Of a stretch of 64,000 bases of DNA, positions 1 through 9,200 are shown one piece after another (the stretch's first letter is position 1; each line of letters starts with the position of its first letter). A program made the position numbers and the translations under genes. The stretch spans positions 868,001 to 932,000 of the forward strand of contig NZ_RHPJ01000002.1 in the NCBI RefSeq assembly GCF_004786095.1. The letters run 5' to 3'. The DNA comes from Serinibacter arcticus. GTDB taxonomy: Bacteria > Actinomycetota > Actinomycetes > Actinomycetales > Beutenbergiaceae. The notes below the pieces were generated by a model. That model did no database searches, had not been told where the DNA came from, and saw only the letters and a program-made list of their open reading frames with translations.

Positions 1-569
1 GTCTTCGGGTCGAGACCCATCGAGGGCTCGTCGAGCAGCACGACCTTCGGGCTGACCATGAGCGAGCGAGCGAACTCCACCTGCTTCTGCTGGCCGCCCG
101 AGAGCAGGCCGGCCAGCTGCTTCCAGCGCTCCCCGACGATCGGGAACAGGTTCTGCACGAACGTGACGCGCTCGGCGATGACCGCCTTGTCGCGCAGCGT
201 GTACGCGCCGAGCATGACGTTCTCCTGGACCGACATCTCGCGGAACACGCTGTGCCCCTGCAGGACGTGGGCGAGGCCCGAGGTCAGCATCTGCTGCGGG
301 CCCTGTCCGGTGACGTCCGCACCGCCCACGAGGATCTTCCCCGAGGCCGGCTTGAGCAGGCCGCTGGCGACCTTGAGGACCGTGGACTTGCCGGCGCCGT
401 TCGGTCCGACGAGGCAGACCACCGTGGAGGCGGGGACCCGGATGGTCAGGCCGCGCAGGACCATCGCGGCCCTGCCGTAACCGGCCTGGACGTCGTCGAG
501 GACGAGCAGGTCGCCGTCGGGCTTCGCGGCGTTCGCCGTGCTTGTCTGGGGTGAGGTGTCAGACGCCAA
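1..569 (-). CDS. livF: Branched-chain amino acid-type ABC transporter, second ATPase (LivF), 3'-truncated by window edge
   Basis: ATP-binding subunit that powers a Liv/HAAT-type importer from the cytoplasmic face. The visible 189 residues hold Walker A (GPNGAGKST), a Q-loop region, the ABC signature LSGGQQKQ and Walker B (VVLLDEPSMGLDP); the C-terminus lies beyond the left edge. I chose a TTG start at 569 because it follows a GGAGG in the end of livG and keeps the first beta-strand (LLVLDDVQAGYG); the next ATG would delete it. It overlaps livG by 11 nt, so the two are translationally coupled. The family call is firm. The substrate is not: HAAT systems also carry amides and other small molecules, and this one sits beside sugar genes. 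Confidence 0.93.
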   Translation of the reverse strand, partial: MASDTSPQTSTANAAKPDGDLLVLDDVQAGYGRAAMVLRGLTIRVPASTVVCLVGPNGAGKSTVLKVASGLLKPASGKILVGGADVTGQGPQQMLTSGLAHVLQGHSVFREMSVQENVMLGAYTLRDKAVIAERVTFVQNLFPIVGERWKQLAGLLSGGQQKQVEFARSLMVSPKVVLLDEPSMGLDPK

Positions 570-1326
570 GGTAGGCCTCCAGGACGCGAGGGTCGGACTG
601 GACGATGTCGGGTGTGCCCTCGGCGATCGGGCGCCCGCGGTCGAACACGATGACGTGGTGGCTGAGGCTCATCACGAGATCCATGTTGTGCTCGACGATG
701 AGGAAGGTCGTGCCCTCCGCGTTGAGCTCCTGCACGAGCGAGCCGATCCGCCCGATGAGGGAGGGGTTCACGCCACCGGCGGGCTCGTCGAGCATGATCG
801 TGTCCGGATCGCCCATGAGCACGCCCGCCAGCTCGAGCAGCTTCTGCTGACCGTAGGACAGGTCGCGCGCCTCGGCGTTCTCGAGGTGGTCGATGCCCAC
901 CCTGACCAGGAGCTGGCGCGCCTTGGTGACCTCCGCCTCGGTGCGGGCGGGAGCCAGCAGGCTCCGGATGCCCGTCCGACGGACGGCGACCAGCACGTTG
1001 TCGAGCACGCTCATCCTGGGGAAGATCCGGCACAGCTGGAAGCTGCGCCCGATCCCCGCGTGGGCGATGGCGTGCGGGGCCTTGCCCGTGATGTCGCGAT
1101 CCTTGAACGTGACCGTGCCCGAGTCGGGCTTGATCATGCCGGTGACGCAGTTGAAGAACGTCGTCTTGCCCGAACCGTTCGGTCCGATGAGGGCGTTGAT
1201 CTTGCCCTCGTGGAACGTGACGTCGGCGCCGTCGACGGCGCGCACGCCGCCGAAGACCTTCGTCAGTCCCCGGGTGCTGAGGTTCGAGACGGTGGTGGTG
1301 GCGCCGCTGGCTGCCGTGGCGGTCAT
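559..1326 (-). CDS. livG: Branched-chain amino acid-type ABC transporter, first ATPase (LivG)
   Basis: 255-residue cytoplasmic ATPase, the usual LivG length. It shows Walker A (GPNGSGKTT), signature LSYGQQK, Walker B (DTIMLDEPAGGVNP) and the switch histidine (FLIVEHNMD). The ATG at 1326 is preceded by a strong GAGGAGGAG inside the last codons of livM and overlaps the livM stop by 4 nt. Gene order K-H-M-G-F is the classic HAAT operon order, so this subunit should pair with LivF on a LivH/LivM channel. Substrate specificity cannot be read from an ATPase. Confidence 0.94.
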   Translation of the reverse strand: MTATAASGATTTVSNLSTRGLTKVFGGVRAVDGADVTFHEGKINALIGPNGSGKTTFFNCVTGMIKPDSGTVTFKDRDITGKAPHAIAHAGIGRSFQLCRIFPRMSVLDNVLVAVRRTGIRSLLAPARTEAEVTKARQLLVRVGIDHLENAEARDLSYGQQKLLELAGVLMGDPDTIMLDEPAGGVNPSLIGRIGSLVQELNAEGTTFLIVEHNMDLVMSLSHHVIVFDRGRPIAEGTPDIVQSDPRVLEAYLGV

Positions 1327-2504
1327 CGCTTCTCCTCCTCGGTCGGGGTGGTGGCGTCCTCGTTCTCGACGCCCTCGCGCTCGGCCTTTCGGCCGGCGAA
1401 CACCGACGCACCGCTGACACCGGCCGCGCGGTTGCGCTCGGCGAGCTCGCCCGCCGTCATCTCCCGGATGGAGGAGGACTGCGGACCGAACCGCTTGATG
1501 CCGGCCTGGAGGGCCGGGATGATCCCGTCGGGCATGAACAGCACGACCAGGGCGAGCAGCAGGCCGGTGGCCACGAGGTGGAACTGCGTGTCGCCGAACT
1601 GCAGCTTGAAGACCTCGAGACCGATGCCGACGATGATGGCGCCCACGAGCGGGCCGAGGAGGTGGCGGATGCCGCCGAGCAGCGCCATCAGCACCATGTA
1701 GGAGCCGAGCAGGATCGAGAACTGGAAGATCGGGTCCAGGTCGCCGAACCAGAGCGCGTACATCCCGCCGGCCAGGCCGGTGAAGGTGGCCGAGATGATG
1801 TAGGCGACGAGCTTGTAGTTGCGCGTCGGGATGCCGAGCGCCTCGGCCTTGTCCTCGTCCTCGCGGATCGCCTTGAGGCCGATGCCGAAGCGCGAGCGGT
1901 TGATCGCCCACCACAGCACGAGCATCGCGGCGAGCAGTGCCGCGAACAGGTAGAAGAACACCTGGTGGTGGACCGGGCGCATGAGGTCGGGGAACGGGCG
2001 CGGTACGACGAGGCCGTTGGAGCCGCCCGTGAAGCTGCCCCAGCCCTGGAACACCAGGAGCAGGATGAGCACGAACGCGATCGAGACGATCACGAACGAC
2101 GCGCCGCGCACCCGGAGGGCCGCGATGCCGATCGGGACCGTGATGATCGCGACGACCACGCCGGCCAGCGCCCAGGCCACGAACGAGGGCAGACCCAGGT
2201 CCCGCACCAGGATGCCGGTGCCGTAGGCGCCGAGTCCGAACCACGCGGCGTGACCGAGGGAGATGTAGCCGGTGAAACCACCCATGAAGTTCCACGACGT
2301 GGCGGTGCAGGCGTAGGACAGGATCACGACGCCGGCCGAGAGGATGTAGGCGTTCGGCGCGGCGGCGGGGAAGATCCCGACGACCACGGCGGCCACGATG
2401 AGGGCGACGACGGTGGCGATCTTCCGCCGGCGCGAGCGGTCGGTGGGGGTGGCAGCGGTGGCGGCGCGCTCGGGCGCGGCCAGCGTGCTAGAAGCGTTGG
2501 GCAA
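1323..2504 (-). CDS. livM: Branched-chain amino acid-type ABC transporter permease (LivM)
   Basis: 393-residue inner-membrane permease with multiple hydrophobic segments from about residue 30 to 340 and a charged cytoplasmic tail rich in Glu and Arg. It has the LivM-type cytoplasmic loop (RFGIGLKAIREDEDKAEALG) that docks the ATPase. The TTG start at 2504 is supported by GGAGGTCGCC directly upstream and overlaps the end of livH by 17 nt. The long charged tail after the last membrane segment (about 50 residues) is longer than typical LivM. Heterodimer partner is LivH. Confidence 0.93.
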   Translation of the reverse strand: MPNASSTLAAPERAATAATPTDRSRRRKIATVVALIVAAVVVGIFPAAAPNAYILSAGVVILSYACTATSWNFMGGFTGYISLGHAAWFGLGAYGTGILVRDLGLPSFVAWALAGVVVAIITVPIGIAALRVRGASFVIVSIAFVLILLLVFQGWGSFTGGSNGLVVPRPFPDLMRPVHHQVFFYLFAALLAAMLVLWWAINRSRFGIGLKAIREDEDKAEALGIPTRNYKLVAYIISATFTGLAGGMYALWFGDLDPIFQFSILLGSYMVLMALLGGIRHLLGPLVGAIIVGIGLEVFKLQFGDTQFHLVATGLLLALVVLFMPDGIIPALQAGIKRFGPQSSSIREMTAGELAERNRAAGVSGASVFAGRKAEREGVENEDATTPTEEEKR

Positions 2505-3372
2505 GGCGACCTCCGAAGAACCCCTGCGGACGCACCATGAGCGTCACGAACAGTGCCACGTAGAAGATGGTCTGCGCCCACGTCGTCCCGAGCGGGACCT
2601 GGAGCAGGCTCTGGCCCACCCCCAGGACGAGGGCGGCGATGGCGGCACCGGGGATCGATCCCAGGCCGCCGACGACGATGATCGCCATCAGCGGTCCGAT
2701 CCAGTGCCAGTGCAGGGACGGGTAGATGGTGGCGTCCAGCGAGAGGGCCGTGCCGCCGAGCGCCGCCGTCGCCAGGCCGAGGCCGAAGCCGAGACCGGCG
2801 ACGCCCTCCGTCTTGATGCCGACGAGCTGAGCGGCCTCGGGGTGCTGGATCGTGGCGCGCAGCGCCTGCCCGAAGCGGGTGTGCTTCATCAGCAGGTACA
2901 GCGCCAGCAGCGACAGCGCCGCCAGGCCGAACGCGATGAGCTTCACGACGGCGATGCGCGCCCCGAAGATCTCGATGCTCGCGCTGGAGTAGGACAGCTG
3001 GATGCGGCGCTGCGTGCCGCCCCAGACGAATCCGACCAGGCCCTCGATGAACAGCGCTATGGCGAAGGTGAGGAGCACCGACATCATCGTGAGGGTCGCG
3101 GGGCGGAGCCGCTTGATGAGCAGGCGCTGCATGAGGACGCCGATCCCGAAGAACAGCGGGACGGTGACCACGAGGGTCAGCAGCGGGTCGATCCCGAGGC
3201 GGGAGTTGGCGAACCAGGCGAGGTAGGCGGCGAGCACGAGGAACGCCGCGTGGGCGATCATCACGACGCGCATGACGCCGAAGTACAGGGTCAGACCCGC
3301 TGCCAGGAGGGCGTAGAGCCCTCCCAGCAGCACGCCCAGGATGAGGCTCTGGAGGAGGAGTGAACCGGTCAC
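2488..3372 (-). CDS. livH: Branched-chain amino acid-type ABC transporter permease (LivH)
   Basis: 294-residue hydrophobic permease of normal LivH length starting at a GTG. It contains the family-typical first helix (LILGVLLGGLYALLAAGLTL) and the ATPase-coupling loop around RFGQALRATIQHPEAAQLVG. It lies 7 nt after the binding-protein gene and overlaps livM, so the whole set reads as one transcript. With LivM it forms the membrane channel. Confidence 0.93.
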   Translation of the reverse strand: MTGSLLLQSLILGVLLGGLYALLAAGLTLYFGVMRVVMIAHAAFLVLAAYLAWFANSRLGIDPLLTLVVTVPLFFGIGVLMQRLLIKRLRPATLTMMSVLLTFAIALFIEGLVGFVWGGTQRRIQLSYSSASIEIFGARIAVVKLIAFGLAALSLLALYLLMKHTRFGQALRATIQHPEAAQLVGIKTEGVAGLGFGLGLATAALGGTALSLDATIYPSLHWHWIGPLMAIIVVGGLGSIPGAAIAALVLGVGQSLLQVPLGTTWAQTIFYVALFVTLMVRPQGFFGGRLAQRF

Positions 3373-3379
3373 GCTTCGA

Positions 3380-4648
3380 TCACCACGCAGGCTTCGGGAA
3401 GATGAGCTCGGCCTCGGCCGTCTCGCCGGGCAGGACGATCTCGATGGCGCCGTCGACGTACTGCTGGATGAGGTGCGCGCCCTGCGGCTTGCCCGTCTCG
3501 TCCCAGGTCAGCGGGCCGACGACGGTCTCGACCTCGTTGTCCCGCAGCCAGTCGATGAGCTGCTGCTGGCAGTCGCCCTGCTCGGCGCAGCCGACGGCCT
3601 CGACCGCGGCGGCGACGACCTGGCCGGTCGTGTAGGCGTTGGCCTCGTCCTCGCCGGGCGGGTTGCCGTGGATCTCGGTGTACTTCTCGACGAAGTCCAC
3701 GTTGGAGGGCCAGGTCGCGTCGGGCGTGTAGCCGGTCGGGGAGAGGATCCCCTCGGTCTTGGAGCCGATGGCCTCGGAGAACTCGGGGTTGGTCGGGGCC
3801 GTGGAGAACGCGGCGAGCTGCGGCTGGTAGTTCAGCTGCTGCAGCGCGACGATGAGGTTGACGGCGTCCTGGTACTGCGTGCCGCCGATGACCATGTCGG
3901 CGCCCGAGTCCGCGATCTTGGCCGCGATCGGGGAGAAGTCGGTGGTGTTGGGCGGGTAGACCTCGTCGACGACGATCTCCAGACCGCCCTCCTCGAGCTT
4001 GTCCCGGAGGCCGTAGGCGGTGCCCTGGGCGAACGGGTCGTCCATCGAGGCGACGGCGACCGTGGTCGGGCGCTCGCCCTCCGGCATCGCGAGGATCTCG
4101 TCGGCCAGGTAGTTGTAGTGGTCCTGCGCGATGGCGGGCGCGGCGTAGAAGAGGTTGTCGAAGCCCTGCTCGAACACCTCGGCGGCGGCGCCGGCCGGCT
4201 CGACGAAGAGCATTCCGTACTCCTGCGCGACGCGGGCCGAGGGCACGACGAGGCGCGTGGAGAACGGTCCGAAGACGAGGTCGACCTCGTCCTGCGCGAT
4301 CAGCACCTCGTAGTCCGCCACGACGCGGTCGGCGTTGGACTGGTCGTCCAGGATCTTGAGCTCGACCTGGCGACCGAGCAGGCCGCCGTCGTCGTTGATG
4401 ATCTGGGCCCAGGCCTCGTACCCGCGCTGGACGCCCTTGCCGGGCTCGGAGAAGTCGCCGGTCAGGGGGAGGGAGATGCCGATGACGATCGGGTCGTCGG
4501 ACCCGCCGTCGCCGTCCCCGCCGCCGCTGCCGCCACCGCCGTCGGCGCAGGCGGAGAGGGTCAGCATGACCGCCGCTGCGGCGGCCGCCGTCAGGGTTCG
4601 TGCTCGGGTGCTGCTGGTACCGCGGATGCGGCGCGTTGGTTGTGCCAC
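3380..4648 (-). CDS. livK: Periplasmic-binding-type lipoprotein of the Liv importer (amino acid or amide/sugar-like ligand)
   Basis: Extracytoplasmic substrate-binding lipoprotein, 422 residues from the GTG at 4648. This start has an AGGAG 8 nt upstream and gives a compact signal peptide ending in the lipobox LSAC (Cys34), followed by a Gly/Asp linker. ATGs further upstream in the same frame would bury the signal peptide. The mature part is a type I periplasmic-binding (Peripla_BP_6) fold (GISLPLTGDFSEPGKGVQRGYE). It heads the liv operon. A divergent LacI-family regulator is unusual for an amino acid system, so a non-amino-acid ligand is possible; that is inference. Confidence 0.9.
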   Translation of the reverse strand: MAQPTRRIRGTSSTRARTLTAAAAAAVMLTLSACADGGGGSGGGDGDGGSDDPIVIGISLPLTGDFSEPGKGVQRGYEAWAQIINDDGGLLGRQVELKILDDQSNADRVVADYEVLIAQDEVDLVFGPFSTRLVVPSARVAQEYGMLFVEPAGAAAEVFEQGFDNLFYAAPAIAQDHYNYLADEILAMPEGERPTTVAVASMDDPFAQGTAYGLRDKLEEGGLEIVVDEVYPPNTTDFSPIAAKIADSGADMVIGGTQYQDAVNLIVALQQLNYQPQLAAFSTAPTNPEFSEAIGSKTEGILSPTGYTPDATWPSNVDFVEKYTEIHGNPPGEDEANAYTTGQVVAAAVEAVGCAEQGDCQQQLIDWLRDNEVETVVGPLTWDETGKPQGAHLIQQYVDGAIEIVLPGETAEAELIFPKPAW

Positions 4649-4825
4649 GGCTCTTGCTCCTACCTCGTCGTAAGAAGTCATGCACTGGTGCCCACCCCTG
4701 CGCCCGATCGACACCGATCTTGGAAAGCGCATTCAGAAAGCGGTTACTGCACCGTATGCTGCAGATGTGATCCACGCAACACCGAAGTTGCATCGTGATC
4801 AACTCGACACCCTGGAGGGCGTGCG
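4649..4825. promoter_or_regulatory. Divergent control region between livK and a LacI-family gene, with candidate operators
   Basis: 177 nt between divergently transcribed genes. It contains a LacI/CRE-like half-site string TGGAAAGCGCATTCA (4721-4735), an adjoining CAGAAAGCGGTTACTG (4734-4749), and a separate dyad GCAAC-6-GTTGC (4776-4791). The AAAGCG core resembles the palindromes found upstream of the genes at 6221 and 11698 but is less symmetrical. No confident -35/-10 pair was chosen. Likely target of the adjacent LacI protein. Confidence 0.5.
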
Positions 4826-5869
4826 ATGGCGCACCGGTGGCAGGAGCGGGAGAGGTCGGGCGCGCCGCGCCTGACGGATGTGGCGGTGCTCGCGGGGGTG
4901 TCGATCGCGACGGCGTCGCGTGCGCTGTCCGGTGGCGGGGTGGTCTCACCCGGTCTGACGCGCCGCGTGCTCGAGGCGGCTGACGAGCTCAGCTACACGG
5001 TCAACCCGCACGCGCGCTCGCTCGCCGGCGGGCTGACCTCGGTGCTGGGGCTGATGGTCTACGAGATCGACGACCCCTACTTCGCCGAGATCGCCGGCGG
5101 CGTCATCCAGGTGGCCGGCGAGCACGGCTGGAGCGTGCAGGTCAGCCACCAGGACCGCGAGGCGGCGAGCGACCTTGCCGGGGTGCGGATGCTGCGCGGG
5201 CAGCGCGTGGGGGCGCTGATCATCGCCGGGTCCGGCTACCGGGACCCCGCCAAGAACGCCACGGTGAACGCCGAGCTCGAGGCCTACGCGGCCTCGGGTG
5301 GGCGGCTGGTGGCGATCGGGCACCGCGACATCGGCTGCGACGCGGTGCTGCCGGACAACGTCGGAGCGGCGCGCGTCGCCGCCGAGCACCTCATCGCGCT
5401 CGGGCACCGGCGCATCGGTGTGATCTCGGGTCCGGACACGCTGACGACCGTCGTGGACCGGGGCCGAGGGATCGATCGGGCGGCGCGCGCCGCCGACGTC
5501 GAGGAGATCGTCTGGGCGCACGCGGCCTTCACGCGCGACGGCGGACGGGCCGCGACCGTCCGCCTCCTGGACTCGCACCCCGGCCTGACGGCGATCATCG
5601 CGCTGAACGACACCATGGCGACCGGGGCGCTGTCGGTGCTGCGCGAGCGGGGGATCCCGGTGCCGCAGGCGGTGTCGGTCACGGGGATCGACGACGTCCA
5701 GGTGGCGCAGGACCTCGCCCCCGCGCTGACGACGGTCCGGCTGCCCATGGCGAGCATGGGCCGGCAGGCCGCGCGGCTCGCGCTGCGCCCCGCCGGCGGT
5801 GAGCCGACCGTGAGGGAGGTCGGTCACGAGCTGGTGGTACGAGCCTCGACCGCGCCGCCGCCCGCGTAG
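4826..5869 (+). CDS. LacI-family transcriptional regulator
   Basis: 347-residue repressor-type protein. The N-terminal helix-turn-helix is complete (LTDVAVLAGVSIATASRALS, residues about 16-35), followed by the hinge (NPHARSLAGG) and a sugar-binding core with the usual GLMVYEIDDPYF, GHRRIGVISG and GIDDVQVAQDLAP landmarks. The ATG at 4826 has GGAGGG 7 nt upstream. It is divergent from the liv operon and lies just ahead of the PQQ-dehydrogenase gene, so it may govern either or both. The effector is unknown; the protein class is certain. Confidence 0.93.
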   Translation: MAHRWQERERSGAPRLTDVAVLAGVSIATASRALSGGGVVSPGLTRRVLEAADELSYTVNPHARSLAGGLTSVLGLMVYEIDDPYFAEIAGGVIQVAGEHGWSVQVSHQDREAASDLAGVRMLRGQRVGALIIAGSGYRDPAKNATVNAELEAYAASGGRLVAIGHRDIGCDAVLPDNVGAARVAAEHLIALGHRRIGVISGPDTLTTVVDRGRGIDRAARAADVEEIVWAHAAFTRDGGRAATVRLLDSHPGLTAIIALNDTMATGALSVLRERGIPVPQAVSVTGIDDVQVAQDLAPALTTVRLPMASMGRQAARLALRPAGGEPTVREVGHELVVRASTAPPPA

Positions 5870-6188
5870 CTCGTCGTCGGTCGCGGTGGCGGGCTCCCGC
5901 TCGTTCCTGGCGCCGCGGCCGTCGGGGCGTGCCGGCGGCGTGCCGCCAGGAGCGGCCAGGTGCGGGCCGTCGGCGGAGCTCGTGGCATCGCCGCAGGTCA
6001 GGGAGGCGCGGGTCGGCGGGTGCTCGCGCTCAGCCGCTCAGGGCGGCACCGGTCCGCCCCGGCTGAGGCTGCGACGGGATCCGGGGCCGGGGCGAGCGGC
6101 GGCGCCACCGCCGAACCGCCCCGAAAACGAACCCGTCGCAAACTGACCGTTGCCACCCGGCTCGCCGCGTGCAACGCTGACTGCGCGT
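5870..6188. other. Non-coding spacer ahead of the PQQ-dehydrogenase gene
   Basis: About 320 nt, extremely GC-rich, with no convincing coding frame on either strand. Several short GC dyads occur (for example CCTGGCG near 5910 with CGCCAGG near 5947), which could end the lacI transcript, but none is followed by a T-run. The promoter of the next gene must lie in the right half; TTGCCA at 6150-6155 is a possible but weak -35. Confidence 0.4.
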
Positions 6189-6200
6189 GAAAGCGCTTCC
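6189..6200. promoter_or_regulatory. LacI-type operator (GAAAGCGCTTCC)
   Basis: Near-palindrome with AAGCGCTT at its centre, 20 nt upstream of the start codon at 6221. It matches the operator at 11657-11670 in 12 of 12 positions and shares the AGCGCT core with those at 17719 and 27769. Probably a repressor site for one of the two neighbouring LacI proteins. Confidence 0.65.
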
Positions 6201-6220
6201 CAACGATGAGGAGCCGGACG

Positions 6221-9200
6221 ATGACGTCTGCACGACCCCGCACGACACCCCTACGGACGGGCCTCGCGCTCGCCCTCTCGGCGGCGCTCGCCGTCTCCGT
6301 GGCCGCCGTCCCGGCGTCGGCCGCCCCCGACCAACCACCGCCCGACACCCCCGCCGCCCCGGCAGGAACCGAGGCCGCCGCAGCTGCGGCCGACGTCGCG
6401 GGCTTCACCGAGCACCTCACCTTCGAGGGCTACACCGTCGGCCCGCTCGACGGCCAGGACGGTTGGACGTCCCACCCCGCCGGCCAGGTCGTCCTCGACC
6501 CGGTCAACCAGAACAACCGCGCACTCGAGCTGACGGGCGGCAACCGCTCCGCCCACCGTGCGATCACCCCGATCGAGGACGGCGCCACCGGCACCGTCTT
6601 CCTCCGGATGCGGCGCGACGCGTCCTCCGACAACTCCTTCGGCGTGACCGACGTCGACGCGCCGTCGACCACCTCCCACAGCCGCGCCTACGTCAACAAC
6701 CAGAACAGCGACGTCCTCAAGGTCCGCAACGGCGGCGCGTTCGCCGACGTCGGCACCTGGTCGGAGGACGTCTGGCAGTGCGTGTGGATCGTGGCGGACA
6801 ACGCCACCGACCGCGTCACCGTCTACAGCCAGGGCGGGATCTACGAGGAGCAGACCCGGCTCCCCGCCGGAGCCGAGCAGACGTTCGGCTTCCGCGAGAG
6901 CGTCACCGGCGCGCTCGACCGCTTCTTCTGGATCAACGGCGGCAACAGCGCGGGCCGCATCATGCTCGACGACGTCGCGATCGACCCCACGGGCGCCAAC
7001 CTCGCGCTGCCCACGGGAAACGTCGCGGACTGCGAGTCGGCCGACGGCGGACCGGTCCAGCCCCTGGAGAACCCGCTCCCCGACCCGACGCCCGTCAGCC
7101 TGGGCATCGAGGTCGAGGAGTTCGCCCAGCTCCCCGCGTCCACCACGACGCCGGCCGCGAGCGACCAGCGCCTCATCCGTCACAACCGGGTGCAGCACGT
7201 CGACGAGGTCCCGGACGGCTCCGGCCGGCTGGCCGTACCGGACATGAACGCGATCCTGTACCTGGTGGACGAGGCCACGGGCGATCACGTGCCCTACCTG
7301 AACGTGCGCGAGCAGTTCGTCGACAACTTCCACAACAGCGCCGGCCTCGGCACGGGTCTCGGCTTCGTGGAGTTCCACCCCGAGTTCGGTGAGAACGGCA
7401 AGTTCTACACCGTCCACACGGAGGCCGGGACGGCGCTCACGCAGGACACCCCCGACTTCCCCGGCTTCGGCACGACGGGCTTCCACAGCGTCATCACCGA
7501 GTGGACGGCGACCGACCCGGCCGCCGCCACGTTCGCCGGGACCAGTCGCGAGGTGATGCGCGTGCCGTTCGGCGGACGCGTCCACACCGTGCAGCAGATC
7601 GCGTTCAACCCGACGGTGGAGAAGGGCGAGGCCGACTACGGCAACCTCTACGTGCTCGTGGGCGACGGCGGCAACGGCGTCGGCAACGGCAACCCCCAGG
7701 ACCTGACGACGCCGCAGGGCAAGATCTTCCGCATCGACCCGCTGGGGACGGACAGCACCAACGGCGAGTACGGCATCCCGGCGGACAACCCGTTCCTGGG
7801 GACGGCAGGGGCCCTCGGCGAGATCTACGCCGTCGGCATGCGCGACCCCCACCGCATCAGCTGGGACCCGGAGGGCGAGAACACCCTCTACCTCGGCCAC
7901 ATCGGCGAGTGGCAGGTCGAGTCCGTCTACGCCGTCGAGGCGGGCGACAACTTCGGCTGGTCGCAGCGCGAGGGCTCGTTCCTCGCCGAGAACCGTCAGA
8001 TCTACCCGCTGCCGGCTGACGACGCCGAGAACGGGTTCACCTACCCGGTGGCGGCCTACGACCACAACCGCGACCCCGGTCAGACCGGCGACGCCGGGGT
8101 GGCCCTGAACGGCGGGTTCGTCTACCGCGGCGACATCGAGGAGCTGCGCGGCAAGTACCTGTTCACGGACCTCGTGCGCGGGTGGGTGCTGTCCACCGAG
8201 GCCGACGAGATGGTTCGCAACGACGGCGACATCGAGGATCTGGCGGAGATCAGCCAGCTCAAGGTGTTCGTCGACGGCGAGGAGACGACGTTCCAGGAGC
8301 TGGTCGGGGACACGCGCGTCGACCTGCGCTTCGGCTCGGACGGCGGAGACCAGCTGTACCTGGTCTCCAAGGCCGACGGGAAGATGTGGAAGGTCGTCGG
8401 CGCCCGCGAGGGTGAGGTGGAGCCGCCGTTCGAGGCCGCCCCGCAGGTCCTGCCGGAGCTGGCACCGAGCCTCGTGGCGCACTACGGCTTCGACACGCCC
8501 CTGGAGGGCGACCCGACCAAGGAGACCGACCTCGGCTACTCGGGCACCGCGATCGACCTCGTCAACGGCGGGGTGGAGATGCGCGTGGCCGACTCCGCCT
8601 ACCCGGGTGCCGGCGAGGCGCTGCAGACCCAGCAGGTGAACAAGCACGCGGTCTCCAACGACGACTGGAAGGCCGGCATCTACGACGAGGGCGGGGTCGA
8701 GACCCTGCGGCCGTTCGCCGGCACCGACGAGACCACCGTGATGGGCTGGTTCAAGCCCGAGGGCGACATGCCCGCCCTCAACTCCACGACCCCGGACCCG
8801 AACGACCGCTTCAACGCGATCGGGCTGGCCGGGACCCTGTCCGGCAGCTCCGACGGGCACGCCGTCCGTGCGCTGCTCGAGGTCATCAACGTGAACGGTG
8901 AGCAGCGCCTCGTGGCGCTGGCGCGGCGCGTGGACGGCGGCGCGTCCTGGACGTACGCCGCTCAGATGCCGTGGGATGAGATCCTGAAGCAGGGCGAGTG
9001 GGTGCACCTGTCGGCCACCTTCGACTTCGCCGGGGGCTCGATGGCGCTGTACATGAACGGCGAGCCGCTCGAGGGCTTCTACACCAGCACCACCAACCCG
9101 TGGGGCCAGGGCAGCGCGACCGACACCGACCCGCGCGGGATCAAGATCGGCGGCAGCTACCCGCAGAACACGCGCGAGCAGAACCCGTTCAACGGTCGGA

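Noticed and set aside
4649-4732. Longer forms of the Liv binding protein starting at 4681 or 4732.
   Set aside because: They put 11-28 polar residues before the signal peptide and lack a well-spaced ribosome-binding site; the GTG at 4648 has AGGAG.
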